This document shows, one piece after another, positions 54,311 to 63,919 of a stretch of DNA of 64,000 bases (position 1 is its first letter; every line of letters starts with the position of its first letter). Both the position numbers and the translations under genes were made by a program. The notes under the pieces are model-generated. The model did no database searches. It worked only from the letters and a program-made list of their open reading frames with translations, and had not been told where the DNA came from. The DNA comes from Chitinophagaceae bacterium. Its GTDB lineage: Bacteria > Bacteroidota > Bacteroidia > Chitinophagales > Chitinophagaceae. The stretch is from assembly GCA_016720775.1 (NCBI GenBank), contig JADKJX010000013.1:6544-70543 (forward strand), given 5' to 3'.

Positions 54311-54994
54311 ATGGATGTAAAAATAGAACAATCGTGGAAGGAAGTTTTAAAACAGGAGTTCACAAAACCATACTTTCAACAGATCGTTACGTTCTTAAAA
54401 ACAGAAAAAGCAGCAGGCAAGATCATTTATCCTCCCGGCTCACTCATTTTTAACGCATTTAACCAAACGCCTTTCTCGAGGTTAAAAGTGGTACTTATTG
54501 GCCAGGACCCCTACCATGGAGCAGGCCAGGCGCATGGATTGAGCTTTTCCGTACCCAACGGCATCAAGCCCCCACCCTCGCTGGTTAATATTTTTAAAGA
54601 GATCGCCAGTGATATCGGTGTTGCCATGCCGGCTTCTTATGGCAACCTTACCCGCTGGGCAGAACAAGGCGTCCTTTTATTGAATGCCGCATTAACGGTA
54701 AGGGCCAATGAACCTTTCAGCCATGCAAAAAGCGGTTGGGCCGAATTTACTGATGCTGTTATTCAAAAAATATCAGACGAAAAAAAAGGAATTGTGTTTT
54801 TGCTCTGGGGAAGATTTGCCCAGGATAAACAACTGCTGATCGATGAAACCAAACATTTTGTTTTAAAAGCGGCACATCCCTCTCCCTTTTCTGCCGATAA
54901 AGGTTTTTTCGGGTGCAAACATTTTTCAAAAACAAACGAGCTTTTGGTTAAACAGGGAATATCACCCATCGACTGGAAATTATTAACTCCTTAG
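54311..54994 (+). CDS. ung: Uracil-DNA glycosylase, family 1
   Basis: 227 residues from the ATG at 54311; seven codons further upstream would also be in frame but the family begins at MDVKIEQSWKEVL. Catalytic water-activating Asp66 in GQDPYHG (64-70), LLLNAALTV (uracil-binding Asn) and the DNA-minor-groove loop HPSPFS with His189. It removes uracil from DNA to start base-excision repair. The stop overlaps the TAGCTTTG sequence in front of plsC. Confidence 0.97.
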   Translation: MDVKIEQSWKEVLKQEFTKPYFQQIVTFLKTEKAAGKIIYPPGSLIFNAFNQTPFSRLKVVLIGQDPYHGAGQAHGLSFSVPNGIKPPPSLVNIFKEIASDIGVAMPASYGNLTRWAEQGVLLLNAALTVRANEPFSHAKSGWAEFTDAVIQKISDEKKGIVFLLWGRFAQDKQLLIDETKHFVLKAAHPSPFSADKGFFGCKHFSKTNELLVKQGISPIDWKLLTP

Positions 54995-55005
54995 CTTTGC
55001 CGCCG

Positions 55006-55737
55006 ATGAAGATCATTAAAAATATTTTCGGGTATATCTGGGCGCTTTGGGCACTCATCACATTCCTGGTGACCTTTCTTATCATCATCATTCCTGCAAT
55101 GCTCACACATTTGGCAGAAGACCCGAAGGGTCAAGACTTTTTCATCCGCATTGCCAGGCTGTGGATGAATGTTTGGCTTTTTTTAGTTGGATGCCCGCTG
55201 AAAGTAAAAGGAAAAGAAAATTTTAAGGAAGGAGAAACCTATGTGGTGGTCTTTAACCACAATGCTTTTTTGGATGTTCCCTTATCCGCTCCGTATGTGC
55301 CGGGCCCGAATAAAACCATTGCCAAAGCTTCGTTTGCAAAAATTCCTTTATTCGGTTCGTTTTACAGTAAAGGCTCTGTATTGGTTGACAGGAAAGACGA
55401 AAAAAGCCGCAGCAAAAGTTTTGATGCCATGAAAAAAGTGCTGGCCACAGGTATGCACATGTGTATCTATCCCGAAGGAACCCGTAACCGCAGCGATAAA
55501 CCCATCAAGCCATTTTACGATGGTGCTTTCCGGCTGGCTGCCGCTGCACAAAAAGATATTGTACCCTGCGTAATAAAAGGAACAAAAAAAGCAATGCCCA
55601 TCAATAAGAAATTCTTTTTCCTGCCCACCAGGTTATCTATGCAATTCTTACCGGCTGTTTCTTCTTCGGGTATAACCGTAGAAGAACTGAAAGAAAAAGT
55701 TTACCAGGCAATGCTGCAGGAGTATACAAAGAATTAA
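55006..55737 (+). CDS. plsC: 1-acyl-sn-glycerol-3-phosphate acyltransferase
   Basis: 243 residues from the ATG at 55006; the TTG three codons earlier lies within the promoter-like TAGCTTTG. One or two N-terminal membrane helices (IWALWALITFLVTFLIIII), then the acyltransferase motif H-x4-D (NHNAFLD) and PEGTRNRS, which bind the acyl donor and glycerol phosphate. It makes phosphatidic acid at the inner membrane. It starts 11 nt after the ung stop; co-transcription or a private leaderless promoter are both possible. Confidence 0.93.
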   Translation: MKIIKNIFGYIWALWALITFLVTFLIIIIPAMLTHLAEDPKGQDFFIRIARLWMNVWLFLVGCPLKVKGKENFKEGETYVVVFNHNAFLDVPLSAPYVPGPNKTIAKASFAKIPLFGSFYSKGSVLVDRKDEKSRSKSFDAMKKVLATGMHMCIYPEGTRNRSDKPIKPFYDGAFRLAAAAQKDIVPCVIKGTKKAMPINKKFFFLPTRLSMQFLPAVSSSGITVEELKEKVYQAMLQEYTKN

Positions 55738-55745
55738 CGAACCTG

Positions 55746-58466
55746 CTAAAGATCATAAAAATACCTCGTACGATTAATCCGCAGGTCTCTCAGCAATCCT
55801 GATTTGGGACTGATGCTGATATTAAAGGAACGGTATTTACCAACCGGTGAGATATTAATGGCCATCTGCCAGCAATGCATCTCCCGGGTAAGGTACATAC
55901 TGATCATACCAAGATCTTTGTTGGTTATATTATAAGACCCATTTAATCCTATCTGCCATCTGGGGGTAAGGTTTAATGTTCCTGACCAGGTTACATTTTG
56001 TGAAACAGATCCTGTATAGCCGGTTCCAAAACCATTGGGCACACGGGAATAATTGAGTGAATATGAAAAACTGATGCTCCACGGAATATTGAAATTGGCA
56101 TACTCACCAGGGTTATTGCTGATGTATGCAGCCTCCTGCTGGTATTCATCCAGCGGCATACCTGTATAAGGATTGACCTGGTTGAGCACGGGGTTGGTGT
56201 TCGCTAACTTTTCTTTTTTATCGCCTCCCCGGAACTGGCTTTGAACAGCAATACTGCCACTGGTCATTTTACCCAATGCAAGTATCTTCTTGTTCCAGAT
56301 CAACTTGTCAATGAACTCACCATTGGCATTTGTTAAGTAAGGAACCACCAGGGCATTTGCCGAAATACTTATCTTGTCAAAAAGATTTGTACGCACATTA
56401 ATATTGAAAGGCTTCAGTTGAAACGAGTCTTCCAAAAAGTTGTAACTGGTGGAAATGCTGAAGCCATCGATCAGCGTAACCTTTTTAACCGCACCGGCAC
56501 TGGTATCTTTACGGTTACGCACTTTCATCTGCACATTATTATCGAGAACAAAATTCAGTCCGCCGAATTTGCCTTCACTGAACGGCCCGAACACACCCCG
56601 TTCATGTATCGAATATCTCCGGACATTTCCAAAGGTATCCACCTGTGTGGAATACCAGAACTTCCGGTTCATATCAGGCTTGTAACTGGCAGACAGTTGC
56701 GGACGCAATTCATGACGTATCGCTTTCACCGGGCTTTTCTTTCCAAACGTGAACAACCCGAATATCCGGGTGGATACGCCCATTCCAAAACTCATTTCAC
56801 GGGCCGTATAAAATCCCTTGCTGATCGTGGTGTCTAATTTTTTATTTATCCCATCCCAGCTGCGGATGAATTTTTCCTGGTACCACTTCTCGGTGTAACT
56901 CACGCTGGGTGCAAACTGAAAATTTCCAACCTGTGGCAACGATAAACTAAGTGGTATAAGGTGACTGGCACCCCACTGGTAATTTTTTGTAAACGCTTTA
57001 AAGAAACCGCCGGACGTATCGTAGAAAGTAGAAAGGCTGCGGATGTTTGTGTTGAGTGCGATCCCGATATTCTCATACCACCTGTATGAACCGATCACTT
57101 CCTTGCGGCGGAAAGGATACAGCGTGTTCACATTAAAGCCGATGTCGGGCAGGTTGATGTTAAACTGTTTTGTATTGGTATTCTGGTTGTGGTTGCCGCT
57201 GATGTTCAGGTTAAATGGTTTGTCCTTCCATATTTTTGAATACGTGATGGACGAGTTGAGTATGTTCTGAAAATTCCGCTGCGGACTATTAGGCACCGCC
57301 GAATTAAACCCGCTGCTTCCTGCATTCAGGCTTGCATTAAAACTTACGCCCGGTCTTGCCTTTGTATCCGAACTGTGGCTCCAGCGGATATTGAAATTCC
57401 TTGCACCGGATCTATCCAGGTCACGCAGGTGCTGAATGTCTACGGTGAGGTTACCCTGGTAATGGTATCGTTTGTAATAGCGTGGACTTACATTAGCCGT
57501 CCATCCACCGTATGAATAAAGCGTGCCCCGCAACACCACATCCCACCGGTCGTTGATCACTTTATAATATCCCAATCCTTCCAGCGCCAAACCCAATTGT
57601 TCATTGGCATTGAATGTAGGTGCCAGAATTCCTGAGTGCCTTCCCTGGCTCAATGGGTAAATACCAAAAGGCAAAACTATCGGCACCGGTACTCCTTCAA
57701 ATTCCGGGTGTACCGGCCCGGTGATGGCCATCTTCTTATTGATGAATTTTATTTTCTTACTTACAAAGGAAAAATGCGGCGTATCCAGGTTACAGGTGGT
57801 GAACCTTCCTTTGTATGCATAAAAAGTGTTTGCATCCGTTTTCTTTATCCGCTCTCCATACACAAACATTTCATCCTGCTGGGTATAGGTTCCCTTCGTG
57901 ATGCCCTTCCCGGTCTTCATGTTGAATTTGATGGAATCGCTTTGTGTTTTAAAATCGCCCTGGTTAAATTTCGGGAAAGAGATCACATTGCCATTGCTGT
58001 CTTTTACCAGGTAAGCACTTACTAAGTTGGTACGCTGATCAAATTCTATCCGGGGTGAAACAAGTTTATTATCGATGTATTCCACCCGGGTCTCTTTGCC
58101 GTACAGGATTATTTTCTTCTCCGGTATGTCCATGATCATGGAATCATCGGCATGATAAATAACCGGGGCATCCAATGAATCTTTGGAAGACTTGAAATCG
58201 AATAATGTGTCCTTCTTTATAACAATGCTTGTATCGGCTGTTTTTTTGATCGTTGTTGCGAGCGGTTCCTGCGAAGCAGAAGGAGCTAATGCATTTTTGT
58301 TTTTTGCAGAATCTGTTTTAAGAGGAATGGTATCGGTCGTTAAAAAACTGTGAAAGTGCATAGCGCCGGAACCAACTGCACCACAGTACAGCGTTATCAT
58401 CAATAACAGCCCTGCAGATACCAATACCGATATGTATTTTGCCTTACCTTTGTTTAGTTGGTTCAT
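55746..58466 (-). CDS. lptD: LPS-assembly protein LptD (Bacteroidota type)
   Basis: 906 residues from the ATG at 58466 (MNQLNKGKAKYISVL). N-terminal membrane/signal segment, a low-complexity linker (TTIKKTADTSIVIKKDTLFD), an OstA-like jelly-roll domain (about 110-260; VIYHADDSMIMDIPEKKIIL, KSDSIKFNMKTGKG region), then a large barrel (about 270-900) with PIVLPFGIYPLSQGRHSGIL and many aromatic-rich strands. It moves LPS through the outer membrane with LptE. It is divergent from the amidase and, with lptA 2.5 kb away, forms an envelope-assembly locus. Confidence 0.92.
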   Translation of the reverse strand: MNQLNKGKAKYISVLVSAGLLLMITLYCGAVGSGAMHFHSFLTTDTIPLKTDSAKNKNALAPSASQEPLATTIKKTADTSIVIKKDTLFDFKSSKDSLDAPVIYHADDSMIMDIPEKKIILYGKETRVEYIDNKLVSPRIEFDQRTNLVSAYLVKDSNGNVISFPKFNQGDFKTQSDSIKFNMKTGKGITKGTYTQQDEMFVYGERIKKTDANTFYAYKGRFTTCNLDTPHFSFVSKKIKFINKKMAITGPVHPEFEGVPVPIVLPFGIYPLSQGRHSGILAPTFNANEQLGLALEGLGYYKVINDRWDVVLRGTLYSYGGWTANVSPRYYKRYHYQGNLTVDIQHLRDLDRSGARNFNIRWSHSSDTKARPGVSFNASLNAGSSGFNSAVPNSPQRNFQNILNSSITYSKIWKDKPFNLNISGNHNQNTNTKQFNINLPDIGFNVNTLYPFRRKEVIGSYRWYENIGIALNTNIRSLSTFYDTSGGFFKAFTKNYQWGASHLIPLSLSLPQVGNFQFAPSVSYTEKWYQEKFIRSWDGINKKLDTTISKGFYTAREMSFGMGVSTRIFGLFTFGKKSPVKAIRHELRPQLSASYKPDMNRKFWYSTQVDTFGNVRRYSIHERGVFGPFSEGKFGGLNFVLDNNVQMKVRNRKDTSAGAVKKVTLIDGFSISTSYNFLEDSFQLKPFNINVRTNLFDKISISANALVVPYLTNANGEFIDKLIWNKKILALGKMTSGSIAVQSQFRGGDKKEKLANTNPVLNQVNPYTGMPLDEYQQEAAYISNNPGEYANFNIPWSISFSYSLNYSRVPNGFGTGYTGSVSQNVTWSGTLNLTPRWQIGLNGSYNITNKDLGMISMYLTREMHCWQMAINISPVGKYRSFNISISPKSGLLRDLRINRTRYFYDL

Positions 58467-58562
58467 AGTAAAGATTGGCAAAAATAGCCATTAAGTGCCG
58501 ATTGTTACCGGTAGAATTTGTGAATATTGTTTTATACTAACCCCTTTTAAAACGCATCGAGT

Positions 58563-59918
58563 ATGCTAAGAAACAAAGTGCCCGTTTTATTTTTGTTTGC
58601 TGCTTCACATTTGTTAATATTACCCGATTTATTTTCACAAGGCCCAAAAAAAATAAGAACCATTGTGGTGGATGCCGGGCACGGCGGAACAAAAGATCCC
58701 GGTGCAACAGGCCAGTATGAAAATTCGTTGCGCTCAAAAGAAAAAGACATCACACTTGCTATTTCATTAAAACTGGTGGAAGAATTGCAAAAGCAATTAC
58801 CTGATGTAAAAATTGTACCCACCCGTACCACCGATATTTACCAGGACCCCCGTGAAAAAGCTCGCATTGCCAATGAAGCCAAGGGCGACCTTTTCTTATG
58901 CATTCATGCCGACAGCGGCCCATTGAAGCAAGGAAGAAGACAGATCGGAACAAGAACGGTTACCAGGTACCGGGTAAGCGGTAAAGGACGGAAAAAGAAA
59001 AAGACGCCGTACCAGGTGGTAGAACCCGTTTATGAATATTTCAAATTACCGTTGCTGAGAAACGGAACCAGTGTGTGGATATTTGCGGCGCACAAAACAA
59101 GTGATAAGCTTAAAGCGATCATGGATGGCGATGAGAATTTTGAAATAGAAGCCAATGGCGTGGATTCACTGGAAAGCAATTTTGATTTCAGCACACCCGA
59201 AGGAAAAATAATTGCCGGCATCTATGCAAAGCGCTACCAGGAAAGAAGTGACCGGCTTGCCACCATGGTAAATGAAGAAGTGGAAACAACCGGCAGGCAG
59301 GCATTGGGCGTGAGCCAGCGGCAAAAAGGAATTTGGGTATTGCAGGCAACCAACATGCCCGCTATATTGGTTGAAACAGGTTTTATAAATAACCCCGAAG
59401 ACGAACGCTACCTGAACAGCGAAAAGGGGCAGCAGGAACTTGCCGAAGTGATCGCCAAAGCCGTTAAACGTTATAAAGAACAGGTGGAGAGTGTAAACAA
59501 CAATCCCAAACCTGCCAACAACGGAAATGCTGCAGAAAAAAATAAACCCGAAACGGTTCCGGAAGCAATTGAAAAGAGGCCCGTAAAAGATTCAAAACTT
59601 ATAGAAGTAAAAAGCAACAAAATTAAAATTGACCTGTTTGATGATGGGGATATAGACAACGATATTGTTTCGGTGTATTTCAACAATACCCTGCTGGTTG
59701 ATAAAAGATCGTTGACGGCACAGGCACATTCTTTTACCATCAATCTTGTGCCCGGCAAAACAAATGAACTGGTGCTGGTTGCCGAGAACCTGGGAAGCAT
59801 ACCACCCAACACAGCACTCATGATCATAACCGACGGAACAGGCCGGCATGAAGTGCGACTGAGCGCCGATATGAAAAATAATGCATCGATAAGATTCGAA
59901 TTAAAAAATAATAATTAA
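58563..59918 (+). CDS. N-acetylmuramoyl-L-alanine amidase with an extra C-terminal domain
   Basis: 451 residues. Signal peptide (VPVLFLFAASHLLIL...FSQ). Amidase_3 domain (about 33-310): zinc ligands His40 in VVDAGHGGTKDPGA, Glu60 in SKEKDITLA and His115 in LCIHADSG; catalytic Glu in AILVETGFINNPED. A basic insert (VSGKGRKKKKTPYQVVEPVY) and a Pro/Asn/Glu-rich linker (NNNPKPANNGNAAEKNKPE) follow. The last 105 residues (IDLFDDGDIDNDIVSVYFNN, AENLGSIPPNTALMIITDGT) match the C-terminus of the protein at 44259. It cuts the peptide from glycan strands, for division or remodelling. First of three + strand envelope genes. Confidence 0.93.
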   Translation: MLRNKVPVLFLFAASHLLILPDLFSQGPKKIRTIVVDAGHGGTKDPGATGQYENSLRSKEKDITLAISLKLVEELQKQLPDVKIVPTRTTDIYQDPREKARIANEAKGDLFLCIHADSGPLKQGRRQIGTRTVTRYRVSGKGRKKKKTPYQVVEPVYEYFKLPLLRNGTSVWIFAAHKTSDKLKAIMDGDENFEIEANGVDSLESNFDFSTPEGKIIAGIYAKRYQERSDRLATMVNEEVETTGRQALGVSQRQKGIWVLQATNMPAILVETGFINNPEDERYLNSEKGQQELAEVIAKAVKRYKEQVESVNNNPKPANNGNAAEKNKPETVPEAIEKRPVKDSKLIEVKSNKIKIDLFDDGDIDNDIVSVYFNNTLLVDKRSLTAQAHSFTINLVPGKTNELVLVAENLGSIPPNTALMIITDGTGRHEVRLSADMKNNASIRFELKNNN

Positions 59919-59924
59919 ATTTCC

Positions 59925-59959
59925 GTACGCTTTCAGCAACTTTGCTTACTAAAGCGTAC
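59925..59959 (+). promoter_or_regulatory. 9-bp stem-loop in the MCE gene leader
   Basis: GTACGCTTT (59925-59933) pairs with AAAGCGTAC (59951-59959) across 17 nt, ending 8 nt before the MCE ATG. With no T-tract it is not a terminator; it may be a protein-binding site or a structure over the start. Confidence 0.5.
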
Positions 59960-59967
59960 CAACCAAA

Positions 59968-60984
59968 ATGAAAATTTCTAACGAAACCAAAATAGGCATC
60001 CTCGCTGCTTTTGCCATCACCCTGCTGATCCTCGGTTTTAATTTTTTAAAAGGAAAAAGCCTTTTTGGCAAAAGCCATACGCTTTATGCCAAATACACCG
60101 ACGTACAAGGCCTCGCCAATTCAAACCCGGTAATGATAAATGGCCTGCAGGTCGGTACGGTTTATAGCATCACACCGGATAAAAGCATGAAGCAGATACT
60201 GGTTAACATGACGTTGACAAAGGACGTGGATATTCCCAAGAATTCTGTTGCCGTTATCAATTCCGACCTGCTTGGCCAAAAGAGCGTTATCATTCACCTG
60301 GGCGATGCCACGGAATTCATCGCCAAAAAAGATACCATTGCCACCATTCCATCCACCGGCATATTCAATGAAGTACTGAGTAAGGTGAATCCTGTTTTCC
60401 TGGAAGTAAAGAAAGCGATCGGCTCTATTGATTCTGTGCTGGGAAATTTTAACCGCATACTTGACCCCGCTGCCAAAAACAATATCGGGGCTACGCTTGA
60501 TAACCTGAATAAAACAACAGCCAACCTGATAAATGCTTCGGCTTCATTAACCATCCTGCTGAATACACAAACCGGAGCACTTGCCAAAACACTGGATAAT
60601 CTTAATTCATTTACCGGTAACCTGGCAACTAATAATGATAAAATAAACAGCATGGTGACTAACCTCGATAAAACCGCAGGCAATCTTTCTAAATTAGACC
60701 TGGACAAAACACTCACCACTTTAAATAGTACCATTGCTGATCTGAAGACAACCATCGGCAAACTGAATAGTAATTCCGGAACGGCCGGCCTGTTGCTGAA
60801 CGATACCAAACTTTACAACAACCTTACTGCAACTGCCAATAAACTCAACCTCTTGATCGATGACCTGAGAACAAACCCGAAGCGGTATGTGAATATTTCG
60901 GTGTTTGGAAAAAAGAACAAGAGCAACGGTTTAACGGTTCCGTTGCCGGATACGGTTAATGCCCCCTACCTGAAGCAAAACTAA
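59968..60984 (+). CDS. MCE/MlaD-family lipid-transport protein
   Basis: 338 residues. A single N-terminal membrane helix (IGILAAFAITLLILGFNFL), one MCE domain (about 40-115: YAKYTDVQGLANSNPVMING, VGTVYSITPDK), then a long low-complexity helical stretch with repeated LDNLNKTTANLINASASLT-type units (about 150-300), likely forming a periplasmic coiled tunnel like LetB/PqiB or YrbD. It carries phospholipids or other lipids between the membranes. No MlaE/MlaF ABC partners are in the window. It lies between the amidase and lptA, all on one strand. Confidence 0.92.
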   Translation: MKISNETKIGILAAFAITLLILGFNFLKGKSLFGKSHTLYAKYTDVQGLANSNPVMINGLQVGTVYSITPDKSMKQILVNMTLTKDVDIPKNSVAVINSDLLGQKSVIIHLGDATEFIAKKDTIATIPSTGIFNEVLSKVNPVFLEVKKAIGSIDSVLGNFNRILDPAAKNNIGATLDNLNKTTANLINASASLTILLNTQTGALAKTLDNLNSFTGNLATNNDKINSMVTNLDKTAGNLSKLDLDKTLTTLNSTIADLKTTIGKLNSNSGTAGLLLNDTKLYNNLTATANKLNLLIDDLRTNPKRYVNISVFGKKNKSNGLTVPLPDTVNAPYLKQN

Positions 60985-61044
60985 TTTTATCATTCTGTTA
61001 TAAAATAAAAACCTCAATTTACAGGCTGAACAAAAACAGTTCCA

Positions 61045-62667
61045 TTGCGATTGAAATTTACCATCTGCAACATTTTATTATTCTCACTGATCACAAGCAA
61101 GATATCTGCACAGCAGATCATCAATGCTTCTACCTCGTCTGATACCATACGCATCATACACATCGTCCAGGGAAAGAACCTGCGGCAAAAAACCATCGAC
61201 TCCGCAACAGTACTGGAAACCATTGCCGGTAATGTGATCATAAAAGAAGGGCTTACTACTTTTTATTGCGACAGTGCCACGCTCAATCACAAAACAAATG
61301 TGCTGGAAGCATACGGCAATATCCACATCAATGACAACGACAGCATTCATACCTATGCACAAAGCCTGCGCTATGTTGGTACGGAACGAATCGCTTACCT
61401 CAAGAAGGATGTAAGACTAACTGATAAAAAGGGAACGCTTTATACTGATGAGCTGGAATATAATTTACGCACCGGCATTGCCACCTATAAGAACGGTGGC
61501 CGTATCACCAACGAAAAAACAGTGCTTACCAGCCAGGAAGGGGTTTATTATGCAGATACCAAAGATGTTTATTTTAAAAAGAATGTTCACCTGAAGGATC
61601 CCGACCGGGATATATGGACAGACAGTTTGCTTTATAATCTCAAAACAAATATTGCCACCTTTATTGCCAAAACGCATATTGTAGGGAAAGACGGCAGCGT
61701 GATCGATACAAAAGCCGGCACATATAACTTAGCAACCGGCGAAGCGATTTTTTATGATCGTACTTATTATAGTGATAGCACACATAGTCTTGTTGCTGAT
61801 AAAATGGCTGTTGATAAAAACAGCGGAACGCTTCAAATGGAAGGGAATGCGAAACTGGTTGACAGTGTCAATAATATCACGGTAGTAGGCGGCTCCATTT
61901 TTATTGATACCAAGAAGAATGCGTTTTTGGCAAGCCGCAAACCGGTGATGATCTTTTACCGCGATGGTGACAGTACCTATGTTGCAGCCGATACCCTGTT
62001 TTCGGGTTTAAGAAAATACGACAGCCTGGAAAGAAAGATTATTACGCAGGCCGATACGCTGACAAAAACAATGGCGGTGAATACAAATGCAAAGGATACT
62101 TCGATACGGTATTTCCTGGGCTTTCACCACGTTCGTATTTTCAACGATTCGTTACAAGCTGTGAGCGACAGCCTCCACTACTCCACCGTTGACTCCACCT
62201 TTAAATTATTTGGTGAGCCGGTTGTATGGAATGACCAGTCGCAGGTTACCGGTGATACCATTTATATGTACACCGAAAACCAGAAAGCAAAACGGCTGTA
62301 TGTTTTTAACAACGGCATGATCGTTAATAAATCAAACGATGCCATGTATAACCAGATCGCCGGCCGTACCCTGAATGGGTATTTTACAAACGGCGTGATC
62401 GATTATGTACGTATCAAAGGCTCACCCGCCGAAAGCATTTATTATCCACTCGACGATGACAGCGCATACGTGGGCATGAACCGGAGCAGCGGTGATGTGA
62501 TCGATATTTATTTTGTGAAGAAGGAACTGAACAAAGTGAAATTCATAAATAATGTGGATGGCGTTTTGTACCCGTTGAAACAGATCCCGGCCGATAAAAA
62601 ACAATTAAAAGGTTTTAAATGGCTCGACAAAAGAAGGCCAAAGAACAAACTGGAGTTGTTTGAGTAA
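61045..62667 (+). CDS. lptA: OstA-like protein (LptA/LptC type)
   Basis: 540 residues. The likely start is a TTG at 61045 (there is no ATG in the frame upstream), giving signal peptide RLKFTICNILLFSLITSKIS. About 20 short beta-strand repeats follow (LDATLNHK-type; YCDSATLNHKTNVLEAYGNI, VYYADTKDVYFKKNVHLKD, GTYNLATGEAIFYDRTYYS), the OstA/LptA jelly roll much extended, ending basic (LDKRRPKNKLELFE). It bridges the periplasm for LPS transport to LptD, which is encoded 2.5 kb away on the other strand. E. coli LptA has 185 residues; this long form is usual in Bacteroidota. Confidence 0.9.
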   Translation: MRLKFTICNILLFSLITSKISAQQIINASTSSDTIRIIHIVQGKNLRQKTIDSATVLETIAGNVIIKEGLTTFYCDSATLNHKTNVLEAYGNIHINDNDSIHTYAQSLRYVGTERIAYLKKDVRLTDKKGTLYTDELEYNLRTGIATYKNGGRITNEKTVLTSQEGVYYADTKDVYFKKNVHLKDPDRDIWTDSLLYNLKTNIATFIAKTHIVGKDGSVIDTKAGTYNLATGEAIFYDRTYYSDSTHSLVADKMAVDKNSGTLQMEGNAKLVDSVNNITVVGGSIFIDTKKNAFLASRKPVMIFYRDGDSTYVAADTLFSGLRKYDSLERKIITQADTLTKTMAVNTNAKDTSIRYFLGFHHVRIFNDSLQAVSDSLHYSTVDSTFKLFGEPVVWNDQSQVTGDTIYMYTENQKAKRLYVFNNGMIVNKSNDAMYNQIAGRTLNGYFTNGVIDYVRIKGSPAESIYYPLDDDSAYVGMNRSSGDVIDIYFVKKELNKVKFINNVDGVLYPLKQIPADKKQLKGFKWLDKRRPKNKLELFE

Positions 62668-62670
62668 CCT

Positions 62671-62692
62671 GGTCAGACCTGGGCGTCAGACC
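62671..62692. repeat. Fourth copy of palindrome GGTCAGAC-n6-GTCAGACC
   Basis: Identical arms to the three copies at 8015-8129; centre ctgggc. It lies between the convergent lptA and aminotransferase stops, a typical place for REP-type elements. Confidence 0.85.
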
Positions 62693-62698
62693 ATGCCC

Positions 62699-63889
62699 CT
62701 ACTTAAGTTTTGCCAGTGCTTCTTTAATCTTTGCAAATCCCTTTTCAATATTCTCCGTGCTGTTGGCAAAAGATATGCGGATGCAGTTGGGTTCGCCAAA
62801 TGCCCGGCCTGTTACGGTTGACACATGGGCTTTGTTCAATAAGTACATACACAGGTCATCGGCGTTCATGATCGTTTCTTCCCCATCCGATCTTCCGAAA
62901 TAATTCTTCACGCTTGGGAAAACATAAAAAGCACCCTGCGGTTCACTGCATTCAATGCCGGGAATATCTTTTACTAATTCCATCACCCGTTTACGGCGTT
63001 TAGTAAATTCTTCCACCATTATAGCAGTAGGTTTCAGGTCACCGGTAAGTGCCGCAATAGCTGCCCGTTGCGTTACGGCATTCGGTCCGCTGGTGATCTG
63101 CCCCTGCACTTTTTCACAGGCTTTAACAACCATTGGGGAAGCAGCGATATAACCCAGCCTCCAACCGGTCATAGCGTATCCTTTACTCAGTCCATTGATG
63201 ATGATCACCCTGTCTTTCAAAAAATCAAATTGTGCAATGCTTTCGTGTTTTCCTTCGTAATTGATGAATTCATAGATCTCATCACTCATGATAAAAATGC
63301 CGGGATGTTTTTTAAAAACTTCGGCCAGCGCACTTAGTTCTTCTTTTGAATAAACGGCGCCCGTTGGGTTGCAGGGTGATGAGAACATGAAGAGCTTTGT
63401 TTTGTCTGTGATAGCCCCCTCCAGTTCCGCAGCAGTGATCTTATATCCATTGGCAAGCGTGGTGTTCACAAACTTCACTACACCACCCGCCATTTTCACG
63501 ATCTCGGAATAAGTAACCCAATAGGGTGTTGGAATGATCACTTCATCGCCGGCATCCACAATACTCATCACCGTATTGGCAATGCTTTGTTTGGCACCCG
63601 TACTAACGATGATCTGGTCGGGTGTATAATCAAGACCATTATCTCTTTTCAATTTTAAACAAACCGCTTCCCGCAGATCAAGATAACCTGCCACTGGAGT
63701 ATAATGACTGAAATTTTCATCGATCGCTTTTTTTGCAGCGACTTTAATGTGATCGGGCGTATCAAAATCCGGTTCACCGAGGCTGAGGTCGGTTATATCA
63801 AACCCCTTTGCCCGCAGTTCCCTGCCCAGTTTGGCCATTTTCAATGTTTCCGGTTCATTAAACCGTTGCAAAAGTGATGATAATTGCAT
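62699..63889 (-). CDS. PLP-dependent aspartate/aromatic-type aminotransferase
   Basis: 396 residues from the ATG at 63889 (MQLSSLLQRFNEPETLKMAK); an in-frame start eight codons earlier is possible. Class I aminotransferase: YTPVAGYLDLREAVCLKLKR (substrate and phosphate site), SSPCNPTGAVYSKEEL, SDEIYEFINYEG, catalytic Lys in INGLSKGYAMTGWRLGYIA, and the C-terminal Arg in NCIRISFANS. It most likely transfers amino groups between aspartate or a similar amino acid and 2-oxoglutarate; the exact substrate within the type 1b group is not decided. Cytoplasmic. Confidence 0.93.
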   Translation of the reverse strand: MQLSSLLQRFNEPETLKMAKLGRELRAKGFDITDLSLGEPDFDTPDHIKVAAKKAIDENFSHYTPVAGYLDLREAVCLKLKRDNGLDYTPDQIIVSTGAKQSIANTVMSIVDAGDEVIIPTPYWVTYSEIVKMAGGVVKFVNTTLANGYKITAAELEGAITDKTKLFMFSSPCNPTGAVYSKEELSALAEVFKKHPGIFIMSDEIYEFINYEGKHESIAQFDFLKDRVIIINGLSKGYAMTGWRLGYIAASPMVVKACEKVQGQITSGPNAVTQRAAIAALTGDLKPTAIMVEEFTKRRKRVMELVKDIPGIECSEPQGAFYVFPSVKNYFGRSDGEETIMNADDLCMYLLNKAHVSTVTGRAFGEPNCIRISFANSTENIEKGFAKIKEALAKLK

Positions 63890-63919
63890 GAGCAGTTGTT
63901 TGGTTGCTGACAAAAATAA

